Source: CAZCAC01 sp964496575
GTDB lineage: Bacteria > Planctomycetota > UBA1135 > GCA-002686595
Length of the DNA: 33,776 nt
Direction: 5' to 3'
Assembly (NCBI GenBank): GCA_964496575.1
Contig: CAZCAC010000093.1
Span: 1-33,776, forward strand
The notes under the pieces were generated by a model. The model saw only the letters and a program-made list of their open reading frames with translations, was not told where the DNA came from and ran no database searches. This document shows, in pieces, positions 18,201-25,504 of the stretch. The position numbers and the translations under genes were made by a program. Every line of letters begins with the position of its first letter. Positions within the stretch are counted from its first letter, which is position 1.

Positions 18201-18325
18201 TTGAAGACGTGCTCTCCGGCCTGCTGCTGTGCGGCGCTGGCCGTGGGGTGCAGGCCGCCGGCGAGGATGGCGGCGGCGAGCAGCGGGAGGGGCGAGGGGC
18301 GGCGGTCGGTTCCACTACTGATCAT
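15239..18325 (-). CDS. Exported GH116-family glycoside hydrolase with inserted binding module
   Basis: The 1028-residue protein has a strong AGGAGGT ribosome site and a signal peptide (LPLLAAAILAGGLHPTASA). It matches family GH116 (bile-acid beta-glucosidase/GBA2 type): the N-terminal beta domain shows FPIGGIGAGMICLEG (55-69), and the (alpha/alpha) catalytic domain runs from about 515 to the end. By alignment from memory, the nucleophile is Glu593 in CFEG and the acid/base is Asp719 in NTYD. GH116 enzymes hydrolyse beta-glucosides or beta-xylosides with retention. Residues about 325-515 are an insertion not usual in the family, containing GKGLVNSYDPSGDG, PYLHFLIGGG and WGHVNVD. These motifs belong to a carbohydrate-binding-like module known from GH32 levanases. 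The gene converges with the FG-GAP protein gene (14 bp apart) and is divergent from cysS. Confidence 0.88.
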   Translation of the reverse strand: MISSGTDRRPSPLPLLAAAILAGGLHPTASAAQQQAGEHVFNGPYTGAHLDRIAFPIGGIGAGMICLEGTGAISHVSVRNQMQVFHEPCSFAALCVKRAEGANVAKVLEGPVPAWKAFGSPRTGNGSPGSSYGLPRFDEATFLARFPFATVTLEDEEIPLEVELTGWSPFIPGEPDDSSLPCGALEYRFKNMSEARVEAVFSYNTKQFMGIGSGHTVLPIDDGFVLHQPGSEQRPEHEGSYAVFVSDAAVVDHCWFRGGWWDALTLAWRNVERGVPVANPSVEQGAPGASLFVPFELEPGEERTIELMITWYVPTTNLRLGQDEQKTAVGPAFGYGPSKGTAASQQSVTGFHGKGLVNSYDPSGDGLTGTLTSPEFEVSRPYLHFLIGGGSYAGTTCLNLVVDGEIVRTATGKEAERLEWTVWDLADLKGKKARLEIVDQEQGPWGHVNVDLLVLCDEQHESLAAFAAERGGGGEVGSTWTVLHDFEGDDFGDWVATGPPLPEPDPDCEEGDDCCDSPFYKPWYACHFKSLTDVAGYWRRNYERLRKDSAMFRDTFYDTTLPPEVIEAVAANLTILKSPTVLRQADGRLWCFEGCSDNSGCCHGSCTHVWNYAQAICHLFPSLERTLRETEFGPSQNEAGHQTFRSCLPIRPVAHGYHAASDGQLGGIMKVHRDWRISGDTEWLKEMWPAVKQSLTYCSDSWDPRKRGVLEEPHHNTYDIEYWGPDGHCSSFYLGALTAAAEMGRALGEDVTGYRRLAAKGRFFLEEKLFNGEYFYHQIQTEGLDAKFEPLDASANGPGYEDIIEALNTEGPKYQYGTGCLSDGILGLWIARVCGLDHEILETAKVRSNLAAIYKYNLEHDLSDHANPQRPSYALGKEGGLLLCTWPRGGKLAIPFVYSDEVWTGIEYQVASHLMLEGMVEEGLDIVRVCRDRYDGRSRNPFNEYECGHWYARALSSYGLLQGLTGVRYDAVDKTLYLDSQVGDFQSFLSTATGFGVVGFKNGKPYLEMRKGDIDVRRVVVSGEVKSF

Positions 18326-18357
18326 CGAGGTACCTCCTGGTCGTATCGGGAGGGGAC

Positions 18358-18363
18358 AGGATA
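18358..18363 (-). promoter_or_regulatory. Putative -10 element of the GH116 gene
   Basis: GCGCTATCCTG on the minus strand, 33 bases before the ATG, leaves room for the AGGAGGT ribosome site. Confidence 0.45.
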
Positions 18364-18440
18364 GCGCGCGAGCCGCTCCGAAGCTCCGGCGAGGTGAGGA
18401 AGGAGGGGTACAAACGGCTCCCCCCTCTCCGGCGACTTGC

Positions 18441-18446
18441 TATCCT
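18441..18446 (+). promoter_or_regulatory. Putative extended -10 element of cysS
   Basis: TGCTATCCTG has a TGn extension and ends only 10 bases before the cysS ATG. If used, transcription would start about 3-5 bases before the start codon. There is no ribosome site in between. Confidence 0.4.
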
Positions 18447-18455
18447 GCGCCCGCC

Positions 18456-20057
18456 ATGACGATCCAGATCCACGATTCGCTGACGCGAGAGCTCACCCCC
18501 CTCCAGCCGCTGACCCCCGGCGAGATCGGGATGTACGTCTGCGGGCCGACCGTCTACAGCGACAGCCACATCGGTCACCTGATGGGGCCGGTGATCTTCG
18601 ACAACGCGGCCCGCTGGCTGCGCGCGCGCGGCCACGAGGTGCGCTTCGTGCTCAACATCACCGACATCGACGACAAGATCATCAACCGGGCGATCGAGAC
18701 GGGTGAGGAGTGGACCGCGGTCGCCGAGCTCTACACGCAGCAGTTCCTCGACCTGATCGAGGAGCTGGGCGTGGATACGATCACCGATCATCCCCGCTGC
18801 ACCGAGTACGTGCCGAAGATGATCACCTTCATCGAGGAGCTGATCGATCGGGGGATGGCGTACGAGACCTCCGACGGCGTCTACTTCGAGGTGGAGAAGC
18901 ACGAGGGGTACGGGAAGCTCTCCGGCCGCGTGCTCGACGACATGCAGGCCGGCGCCCGGATCGAGGTGGGATCAGAGCTGCACCATCCCGGCGACTTCGC
19001 GCTGTGGAAGAAGGCCAAGCCGGGCGAGCCGACGTGGGACAGCCCGTGGGGCCCGGGCCGGCCGGGGTGGCACATCGAGTGCTCGGTGATGTCGTCGGAC
19101 CTGCTCGGTGGTCGCTTCGACATTCACGGCGGCGGGGACGATCTGAAGTTCCCCCACCACGAGAACGAGATCGCGCAGAGCGAGGCCCACGGCGACGAGT
19201 TCGCCAACCTGTGGATGCACAACGGCCTGATCCAGTACGGCGGCCGGAAGGTGTCGAAGAGCGACCCGCGAATGCAGGACCCGGAGTTCTCGCGGCAGTT
19301 CCAGGCGCGGTGGCTGATCGATACGTACGGGGCGGCGGTCCTGCGCTTCTTCCTGATCCGCAGCTCCTATCGCCGGCCGATCGACTTCGAGCCGAAGAAC
19401 CTCGGGGACGCGCGGAAGGGCCTGACGCGACTCCTGAAGCTGCTCGGCGAGCGGCTGGAGGCGCCGGCGGAGGCGAGCCTCGAGGAGATCCTCGCGCGAG
19501 ATCTGCCGGAGGAGGTCGCGGAGCGGCGAGCGCGTTTCTGCGCGGCGATGGACGACGACTTCGGGACCGGCGAGGCGGTCGCGGAGTTGTTCACCCTGGC
19601 GAAGATCGCCGGGGAGGCGGAGGGAGCGGCGCGCGAAAAGGTGCTGCTCCTCATGCGCGATCTCGGCCGGTTGCTGGGTCTGATGAGACCGGGAGACCTA
19701 GGTAGGCTCGGTGGCACGGGCGGCGGCGACGAGCGCCTCGGCGCGGTGGCGGAGGTGCTGCTCGCGCTGCGCAGGAGCGCGCGCGAGGCGAGGGACTTCG
19801 CCACGGCGGACGGGCTGCGCGACCTGATCACGGCGCAGGGGATCGGCGTGCTGGACGGCGCCGAGGGTTCGACCTGCGCGCTGGACGACGCGAAGGAGGG
19901 CGCGCTCGCCGCGCTGGTCGACGGCGCGCTGGGGTTGCGCCGGGAGGCGCGGGAGCGGAAGGACTTCGGGACCTCCGACGCGATCCGGGACGGACTGGTC
20001 TCGGTTGGTGTCTTGATTCACGACGGGCCGGAAGGGTCGTCGTGGGAGCTGGGGTAG
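18456..20057 (+). CDS. cysS: Cysteinyl-tRNA synthetase with duplicated C-terminal module
   Basis: The 533-residue class I synthetase charges tRNA-Cys with cysteine. It shows the HIGH motif (SHIGH, 37-41), KVSKS as the KMSKS loop (265-269) and the four zinc ligands Cys29, Cys209, His234 and Glu238, matching the E. coli pattern almost residue for residue. The start MTIQIHDSLTREL is typical; the open frame further upstream is not coding. The usual length is about 460-490 residues. The excess is explained by two copies of the C-terminal helical module: residues 431-476 (LLALRRSAREARDFATAD onward) and 488-532 (LGLRREARERKDFGTSDAIR onward). The second copy keeps the usual SSWEL ending; the first has STCAL. 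No ribosome site precedes the ATG. Confidence 0.95.
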   Translation: MTIQIHDSLTRELTPLQPLTPGEIGMYVCGPTVYSDSHIGHLMGPVIFDNAARWLRARGHEVRFVLNITDIDDKIINRAIETGEEWTAVAELYTQQFLDLIEELGVDTITDHPRCTEYVPKMITFIEELIDRGMAYETSDGVYFEVEKHEGYGKLSGRVLDDMQAGARIEVGSELHHPGDFALWKKAKPGEPTWDSPWGPGRPGWHIECSVMSSDLLGGRFDIHGGGDDLKFPHHENEIAQSEAHGDEFANLWMHNGLIQYGGRKVSKSDPRMQDPEFSRQFQARWLIDTYGAAVLRFFLIRSSYRRPIDFEPKNLGDARKGLTRLLKLLGERLEAPAEASLEEILARDLPEEVAERRARFCAAMDDDFGTGEAVAELFTLAKIAGEAEGAAREKVLLLMRDLGRLLGLMRPGDLGRLGGTGGGDERLGAVAEVLLALRRSAREARDFATADGLRDLITAQGIGVLDGAEGSTCALDDAKEGALAALVDGALGLRREARERKDFGTSDAIRDGLVSVGVLIHDGPEGSSWELG

Positions 20058-20319
20058 GCGGGTCGCGGTGACAGTCGGAGTGGGAATCCGGGTCTAACGC
20101 CCGTTGCGGGCCAAGGTTGCGTCCTCCGACCCTGCGTCGGGAGCGGAAGCACGAGACCTGGCCGAGCCCTCACGGTCCTCGGAACGTCTGTCTCAGCGGG
20201 ACGCGAGGCGGCCCGTCGGTGGTGCCGCACACGGTCGTGCGCTACTGCCCCGATGTGACGGAGCGTATTCGAGCGCAACCCGTCCGGGTTCGTCCACTCA
20301 CATACCAGGGAGAAGACTG
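20058..20319. other. Intergenic region after cysS
   Basis: In this 262-bp gap I find a small GCCCG/CGGGC hairpin with a TTG loop (20099-20111), which may end cysS transcription. Near the right end is the AGGGAG ribosome site of the next gene. No gene is evident. Confidence 0.35.
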
Positions 20320-21222
20320 ATGCTACAGAGCTCGCCAGTAACGCTCATGGGAATTGCACTGCTCACCGTTCTCGCTTCGTGCGCAGGACTCGAGGTGGAA
20401 GCGGAGGCGGAGATTCCGGGGACGAAAGTAGGAGGTCTCATCAGGGTACCCTCCGATGACGGCTATACAGAAGAGACGGAGATGGCCCTTGTGGCCGATC
20501 AGTCGATGGAGGGGCTCACCGTTCGGGCCCTGATCAACGACCGAGACGGAAACGTGGTCGAGGGACCGCCCACGGTCCTGAAACGCGGGGTCAACCGGGT
20601 GATCGTACCGGGAGGGTACGGACCGCCTGTCCTGGTCTTCGCCGAGCTCGAGCCGATCATGGCAACGCCCGATAGATGGCCGCTCCCGCCGCCTCCTTCA
20701 GCTACGTTCACCAGGGTCTTCTGCTTCGACCAGATTCCCTGGGTGCCGCTTCTGGACACACCGAACGTCTCCTACCACCTGGAGATCGAGGCGACATCAC
20801 TCGCCGAGGCGGAGTCCTTCCGCCAGCTGATCGTGGAGACGGTGTACCCCTTGCTCGCCCAGGGTATCGATCCGGGACCGCTGCCGGAGTTCATCGAGGC
20901 GGCGTCCTTCACCCGCTGGGAAGTCGTTCCCTCTGGTCCGGAGGCAGGTGACGTCCACTTCACCTCGATGAAGCCGGGGACCCGCGTGGACGAGTACCGC
21001 CTGGACCTGAACGGGATCCAGGCCTACGCCACGCTGGGCAGTGGTGCCACGGCCCGGACGATCGGAGACTGGCAGGTCGTCCACGCCGAGGCTCTGGCGG
21101 AGGACATCAACTACCCGGCCGGCTCCGGTGACGTGGTGACCGATGAGTGGGAGATCCGCTTCGACACCGATGTCGGCGACGCACTTCCCAACCGGGTCGA
21201 GTACGAGATCGAGGTGCTGTAG
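20320..21222 (+). CDS. Lipoprotein of unknown function
   Basis: From the ATG at 20320, with an AGGGAG ribosome site, the 300-residue product has a lipoprotein signal peptide (MGIALLTVLASC, lipid Cys21). The frame is open to 20104, but that part lacks coding character. The mature part begins with Glu-rich AGLEVEAEAE, continues with beta-type sequence and a proline cluster (WPLPPPPS at about 125), and ends with NRVEYEIEVL. No known domain or catalytic motif is recognised. It is expected on a membrane facing the periplasm. A second lipoprotein gene, encoding an HExxH protease, follows after 10 bases, so the two very likely form one operon and may work together. Confidence 0.8.
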   Translation: MLQSSPVTLMGIALLTVLASCAGLEVEAEAEIPGTKVGGLIRVPSDDGYTEETEMALVADQSMEGLTVRALINDRDGNVVEGPPTVLKRGVNRVIVPGGYGPPVLVFAELEPIMATPDRWPLPPPPSATFTRVFCFDQIPWVPLLDTPNVSYHLEIEATSLAEAESFRQLIVETVYPLLAQGIDPGPLPEFIEAASFTRWEVVPSGPEAGDVHFTSMKPGTRVDEYRLDLNGIQAYATLGSGATARTIGDWQVVHAEALAEDINYPAGSGDVVTDEWEIRFDTDVGDALPNRVEYEIEVL

Positions 21223-21232
21223 GGTGGAGGAG

Positions 21233-21922
21233 ATGCGGCCTCGCACGCTCTTGCCTCTACTCGCGCTGCTGGTGCTCGCCTGCGCGGCACCACGGCATCG
21301 AGTAGAGGCCAGGCACTGCGAGGTCAGCGCTCCTGCACACTTCGATCGAGGGACCGTCGAGTCGTACGCCATTCTGGCGGATGCGGCATCCAGACAGGTG
21401 GCGCACACGCTGGCTCTTCCCGTCAGGGATGGCATCCACATCGCGATCGGCCCGGACCACCTCGCCGACGAGGACGGCAGGTATGCCCTGGCACACGCGT
21501 CGGATCCTCCGTGGATCCTGCTGGGATCGGCCTGCGTGACCGGAATACCTCTGTACCTCCACTACCTTGGCCACGAGTTGACCCACGTCTACCTGGATGC
21601 GTACCCACAGCTCCCGATCGTCGTGGAGGAGGGGCTGGCCATGCAGATGAGCCGAACCCTCGTACAGGACCAGATCGAGGAGCCGGACCTGCTGGAGCTC
21701 GAGGAGAGACAGGTCGAGATCCGCCCCGAGCTGCTGAACCTGACCCGTGATGAGCTCCACCGGCTCCCCGGATCGGACCAGCTCGAGGTGTACTACGCAG
21801 GTTCCACGTTCGTTCGCAGGGTGGGCCTGGAGAGGCTCATTCGAATGATCCGTGAGGGAGAGGTGTCCCGCGTCGAGCTACGAAGGCTGTGGGAGACCGT
21901 GGCGGCCGAGGACGGGCAATAG
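21233..21922 (+). CDS. Lipoprotein with HExxH zinc metallopeptidase motif
   Basis: The 229-residue protein starts at the ATG at 21233 with a GGTGGAGGAG ribosome site. It has a lipobox ending at Cys17 (LLALLVLAC). The motif GHELTHVYLD holds the zinc ligands His114 and His118 and the general base Glu115, with Glu132 or Glu133 in VVEEGLAMQMS as the likely third ligand. This is the pattern of small gluzincin-like peptidases such as those around DUF1570. The remainder is mostly helical. It is probably a membrane-anchored extracytoplasmic peptidase; the substrate is unknown. Its start lies 10 bases after the stop of the preceding lipoprotein gene. The longer frame from 21143 overlaps that gene and is rejected. 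Confidence 0.82.
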   Translation: MRPRTLLPLLALLVLACAAPRHRVEARHCEVSAPAHFDRGTVESYAILADAASRQVAHTLALPVRDGIHIAIGPDHLADEDGRYALAHASDPPWILLGSACVTGIPLYLHYLGHELTHVYLDAYPQLPIVVEEGLAMQMSRTLVQDQIEEPDLLELEERQVEIRPELLNLTRDELHRLPGSDQLEVYYAGSTFVRRVGLERLIRMIREGEVSRVELRRLWETVAAEDGQ

Positions 21923-21925
21923 CAC

Positions 21926-21939
21926 GGCGCGAAGGCGCC
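21926..21939. terminator. Small hairpin after the lipoprotein operon
   Basis: GGCGC, loop GAAG, GCGCC lies three bases after the stop codon in a 59-bp convergent gap. The stem is short and there is no T-tract, so this is a weak call. Confidence 0.3.
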
Positions 21940-21981
21940 CTCACCAGCTGACTCCGTCAACGCGCGGGCACGGATCCCCGC

Positions 21982-22902
21982 TCACCTCGCCACGCGCCGG
22001 ATCAGCTCCCCGAAGCGCCGGCTCATCAACAGCGGAACCGTGGCCCACCAGTTCTCTTCGCTCCAGGCGCCGCGGGTCGGCTGCAGGTGGTGGCTGGCGA
22101 GCAGGTCGTCGATCGCCCGGGGGCCCGGGTTGTCGACGATCGCGGTGACGCTGCGTTCGAGGACCCAGCGGCGCGCGTCGCGGGGGCAGCGGCGGGCCAT
22201 GGCGTGCACGGTCTTCATCAGTCCGACGATGATCTCGGAGCGCGCCTTCCTGGCCGATGCGAAGCCACCCTCGCGCGCGACCTCGTCGAGCTCGAGACCG
22301 AGGTCGAGCCGCATCAGGATCGCCCGGCGCACCCGTTCCCCGACGGCGATCCGCATCCAGCGGTCGAAGGCGTCGCGGTCGAGCTCCTTCTCCAGGTCCG
22401 GTCGCTCCTCGGAGGGCCAGTGGGCGGACCCCCGGGGTTCGCCGTCTCGCGCCTCCTTGCCCGCGGGTCGCTCCGCCCCGTCGCGGAACCGCTGGACGAG
22501 CGCCTCGCGGGCCCGCGCCCGGAGGAAGGGCCAGAGGGAGGCCGCCCCCCGAATATCGAGCTCCGACAGCTCGGCAAGACCCCGCGAGAGGAGCTGATCG
22601 GCGAGGTCTCGCGCGTCGCGTTGCCAGCGGTCGCCCGGGCCGAGCATCGAGCTCACGACCCGGATCATCTTCGGCCGGTGGAGCCAGCGGAGCTCCTCCT
22701 GGGCGCCGATATGCCCCCGGCGGGCGTGCTCGACCAGAGCCCGTATCTTCCACGGATCGGAGTACCCGGCGGAGCTCGGCGCCGCGTTCGGCCGGGCCCA
22801 GGCCTTCGGCCACTCCTTCACGCGCAGTCCGGCGATCCCCCCAGCGCCCTGCCGGCGTTCCTCGGGGGTTCCGCGGCCGTCCTCGAGAGTCCCGTTTTCC
22901 AT
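21982..22902 (-). CDS. Putative divergent sigma-70-like regulator
   Basis: From the ATG at 22902, preceded by GGGAGGAG, the protein has 306 residues. Residues about 50-145 resemble sigma region 2 (HARRGHIGAQEELRWLHRPK, DARDLADQLLSRGLAEL, LWPFLRARAREALVQRFRDG). Residues about 185-238 resemble a region 4 helix-turn-helix (GERVRRAILMRLDLGLELDE, then VAREGGFASARKARSEIIVG). A C-terminal extension of about 65 residues (VTAIVDNPGPRAIDDLLASH) is not found in standard ECF factors. Overall it reads like the divergent sigma-related proteins of Planctomycetota, but key region 2 residues are degenerate. It could also be another DNA-binding regulator. It is divergent from the FGE-like/oxidoreductase operon. 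Confidence 0.6.
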   Translation of the reverse strand: MENGTLEDGRGTPEERRQGAGGIAGLRVKEWPKAWARPNAAPSSAGYSDPWKIRALVEHARRGHIGAQEELRWLHRPKMIRVVSSMLGPGDRWQRDARDLADQLLSRGLAELSELDIRGAASLWPFLRARAREALVQRFRDGAERPAGKEARDGEPRGSAHWPSEERPDLEKELDRDAFDRWMRIAVGERVRRAILMRLDLGLELDEVAREGGFASARKARSEIIVGLMKTVHAMARRCPRDARRWVLERSVTAIVDNPGPRAIDDLLASHHLQPTRGAWSEENWWATVPLLMSRRFGELIRRVAR

Positions 22903-23074
22903 GCTCACTCCTCCCACGGGTGCCACATCGATATCCCGCGCCCACTTCCTCTACCCCCCAAATCGCGAAGCGGGACGGGGTAGTTCGGTGAAAAGGATCG
23001 GTGAAGGGAACCGGCCCCCTGCGGGCGTTGCGGTCGCTTTCGCGCGCCTCCCCCCGAGAAGGGCTCCTCCTCGG

Positions 23075-23113
23075 CCCCAAAACCCACCCTCCGCCCCCTG
23101 CCCCCGCCCCCAC
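23075..23113 (-). other. G-rich tract, possible G-quadruplex
   Basis: The minus strand carries five or more runs of three to five G separated by one to four bases. The tract lies between the divergent sigma-like gene and the FGE-like gene and may fold as a quadruplex near the promoter of the latter. In such a GC-rich genome it may also be chance. Confidence 0.25.
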
Positions 23114-23120
23114 CGCTCGC

Positions 23121-23126
23121 TAGGAT
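23121..23126 (+). promoter_or_regulatory. Putative -10 element of the FGE-like/oxidoreductase operon
   Basis: CGCTAGGAT contains the hexamer TAGGAT, ending 37 bases before the ATG at 23163. The sequence CTAGGATAG also reads as CTATCCTAG on the other strand, so it might serve both directions. Confidence 0.35.
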
Positions 23127-23162
23127 AGGCTCGACCGGCTTCCAGACCCGGTCCTCACAGCC

Positions 23163-24071
23163 ATGATCCGACCCACGCGACTCCTGATCGGGGGCCTCGG
23201 GCCGCTGCTCCTCGCGCTCTCCTGCGCGGGGCCGGCGAACGAGGTGCCCGTCGAACTCCTCCCGGCGGTCGAGGAAGCCGCTGGCCGCCCCTCCCTCCAG
23301 GTCGAAGCGCAGGCGCGACAGGATCCCACCGAGGCCCCACCGGGGGCCGACGAGGACCTGGACGCCCCGAAGAGCTACACCGAGACGATCAAGGGGACGA
23401 AGATCACCTTCGAGATGGTGTGGATCCCCGAAGGGAAGTTCTGGATCGGCAAGACCGAGGTGACCTGGGACGAGTTCCTCCAGTATTGCGACTTCGAGCA
23501 AACCGAGAAGGTGCCGCCGGGCGCGGACGCCGTCTCCAAGCCGTCGAAGCCGCTCGACTGGACGCCCTTCGATCGCGACTGGGGCGCGGGGAAACGTCCC
23601 GCCGTCGGGATGAGCTGGAGCGCGGCGAAGAAGTACTGCCAGTGGTTGTCACTGAACACCGGGCGCGAGTACCAGCTGCCGAGCGAGAAGGAGTGGGAGC
23701 TCGCCTGCGGGCCGCCGCCCGAAGAGGGGCTCGGCGACTTCGCCTGGTACACCAAGAACAGCGGCATGATGACTCAGGAGGTGGCCCAGAAGAAGCCGAA
23801 CAAGTACGGGCTGTACGACATGCTCGGCAACCTCTGGGAGTACTGCCGCAATCCGTACTCCGAGGAAGAGCCCGAGCGCGCCGTGCTGCGCGGAGGGTCG
23901 TGGAAGGACAAGGCGTTCGCCGTCAAGCCGACCCGTCGGCTGGCCTTCGACGACGACTGGACCCTGGAAGACCCCAACTTCCCCCCGGGAGTGTGGTGGA
24001 TCCCCGACGGAGACCACCTCGGCCTGCGCGTGCTGCGGGCGAGGAAAGAGAAACCCCAGCGAGACGAATAG
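23163..24071 (+). CDS. Lipoprotein with formylglycine-generating-enzyme (SUMF1) fold, catalytic cysteines missing
   Basis: The 302-residue protein has a lipoprotein signal (LGPLLLALSC, Cys21) and a linker rich in Glu, Pro and Ala to about residue 68. An FGE-sulfatase-type domain follows: MVWIPEGKFWIGKTEVTWDE (85-104), YCQWLSLNTGREYQLPSEKE (158-177), YGLYDMLGNLWEYC (215-228), VLRGGSW (241-247) and HLGLRVLR near the end. In true formylglycine-generating enzymes a cysteine pair follows the RGGS motif; here that stretch reads KDKAFAVKPTRR and has none. The protein is therefore unlikely to oxidise sulfatase cysteine and may bind or scaffold instead. Its stop lies two bases before the start of the Gfo/Idh/MocA gene, so the two are co-translated. 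Confidence 0.85.
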   Translation: MIRPTRLLIGGLGPLLLALSCAGPANEVPVELLPAVEEAAGRPSLQVEAQARQDPTEAPPGADEDLDAPKSYTETIKGTKITFEMVWIPEGKFWIGKTEVTWDEFLQYCDFEQTEKVPPGADAVSKPSKPLDWTPFDRDWGAGKRPAVGMSWSAAKKYCQWLSLNTGREYQLPSEKEWELACGPPPEEGLGDFAWYTKNSGMMTQEVAQKKPNKYGLYDMLGNLWEYCRNPYSEEEPERAVLRGGSWKDKAFAVKPTRRLAFDDDWTLEDPNFPPGVWWIPDGDHLGLRVLRARKEKPQRDE

Positions 24072-24073
24072 AC

Positions 24074-25504
24074 ATGACACGCATCAGCAGACGGACCTTT
24101 CTCGAGGGATCGCTCCTCGGCGGCGCCGCAGTCACCGCGACGTCCCTGACCTCCAGCCTCGCCTGGGGAAGGAGCCCGCGCGCCCGAGGCGACCTGATCC
24201 GCGTCGGCGTGATCGGCGTCCGCGGACGGGGCCGGGCGCACATCGGCGCCTTCAAGAAGTCTCCCGACTCCGAGGTGGTCGCGATCTGCGACCCCGACGA
24301 AGGGGTGATCGGGCCGGCGATGAAGGCGGTACCGGAAGCGCAGTACTTCCGCGATCTGCGCAAGATGCTCGACGACGACTCGATCGACGCGGTGACCATC
24401 GCCACGCCCAATCACTGGCACTCGCTGGCGACGATCTGGGCGCTGCAGGCGGGCAAGCACGTCTTCGTCGAGAAGCCGGTCAGCCACAACGTCTTCGAAG
24501 GGCGTCAGGTGGTCAAGGCCGCGAAGAAATACGGCAAGATCGTGCAGCACGGGACGCAGGCGCGCTCTCAGCCGGCGACGCGCGAGGCGATGGCCTGGCT
24601 GATCGCCGGAGGACTGGGCGAGGTGAAGATCGCCCGCGCCCTCTGCTACAAGCGGCGCCAGTCGATCGGCAAGGTCGAGGGCCCCCAGGATCCTCCGCCC
24701 ACCTGCAACTACGAGCTGTGGACCGGACCCGCCAAGAAGGGTCCGCTGATGCGGAAGAACCTCCACTACGACTGGCACTGGGACTACAACACCGGCAACG
24801 GCGACATCGGGAACCAGGGCGTGCACCAGATGGACATCGCGCGCTGGGGGCTGGGCATCGACAAGCTGCCCACCAAGGTGACGTCCTGCGGCGGACGCCT
24901 GGGCTATGTCGACGACGGCAACACCGCCAACACGCAGATCGCGCTGTTCGACTACGGCAAGAAGAAGCTCATCTTCGAGGTCCGTGGCCTGGAGACGCCG
25001 GCGTACCGGGGCGCTCACATCGGCGTCATCTTCCACTGCGAGCACGGGTACCTGGTCAGTGCCAGCTACGGCAAGCTCATCGCCTACGACAACGACGGGA
25101 AGCCGGTCAAGGAATTCAACGGCGGCGCCGACCACTACCAGAACTGGCTCGATGGCATCAAGGAGAACGACCAGAGCGTGCTGAACACGACGCCGGAGAT
25201 GGCGCACCTCTCCGCCGCCCTGTGCCACCTCGCCAACATCCCCTACCGCCTCGGCGAGACGCTGCGTCTGGATGCGACCGACATCCCCTTCGGCTACCAG
25301 CAGGCGGCCAACGAGACCTTCGGAAGGATGCGGGAGCACCTGGTGGTCAACGGGATCGACCCGAAGACCTCCGACTACTCGGTCGGGCCGGTGCTCACCT
25401 TCGACCCGGAGAAAGAGCGCTTCCTCGACGAGGCGGCGGAGCAAGCCAACCGGCTGCTGACGCGGACGCCGCGCGAGCCGTTCGTGGTCCCCGAGAGGGT
25501 CTGA
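24074..25504 (+). CDS. Tat-exported Gfo/Idh/MocA-family oxidoreductase
   Basis: The 476-residue protein starts with a twin-arginine signal (RISRRTFLEGSLLGGAA, Arg6-Arg7), so it is probably exported folded with its cofactor. The Rossmann motif VGVIGVRGRGRAH (44-56), TPNHWH (111-116) and the family's EKP triad lysine (133-135) are present. The C-terminal alpha/beta domain includes NGDIGNQGVHQMDIARWG, whose His/Asp pair matches the family's catalytic region. Members oxidise or reduce sugars, inositols and related compounds using NAD(P); exported planctomycete members probably act on glycans, but no substrate can be named. It forms an operon with the FGE-like lipoprotein. The strong inverted repeat after it should end transcription. 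Confidence 0.92.
   Translation: MTRISRRTFLEGSLLGGAAVTATSLTSSLAWGRSPRARGDLIRVGVIGVRGRGRAHIGAFKKSPDSEVVAICDPDEGVIGPAMKAVPEAQYFRDLRKMLDDDSIDAVTIATPNHWHSLATIWALQAGKHVFVEKPVSHNVFEGRQVVKAAKKYGKIVQHGTQARSQPATREAMAWLIAGGLGEVKIARALCYKRRQSIGKVEGPQDPPPTCNYELWTGPAKKGPLMRKNLHYDWHWDYNTGNGDIGNQGVHQMDIARWGLGIDKLPTKVTSCGGRLGYVDDGNTANTQIALFDYGKKKLIFEVRGLETPAYRGAHIGVIFHCEHGYLVSASYGKLIAYDNDGKPVKEFNGGADHYQNWLDGIKENDQSVLNTTPEMAHLSAALCHLANIPYRLGETLRLDATDIPFGYQQAANETFGRMREHLVVNGIDPKTSDYSVGPVLTFDPEKERFLDEAAEQANRLLTRTPREPFVVPERV

Noticed and set aside
20092..20111. GTCTAAC followed by a GCCCG/CGGGC hairpin, resembling the left end of an integron attC site
   Set aside because: No matching GTTAGAC-type right end is found within the next 150 bases, and no integrase is present. 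The hairpin is better read as a small terminator after cysS.
21143..21232. Upstream extension of the HExxH lipoprotein frame
   Set aside because: It overlaps the end of the preceding gene and lacks coding character; the start at 21233 has a ribosome site and a proper lipoprotein signal.
23163..24071. Sulfatase-activating formylglycine-generating enzyme
   Set aside because: The cysteine pair needed for catalysis is absent after the RGGS motif, and no sulfatase gene is in the window.
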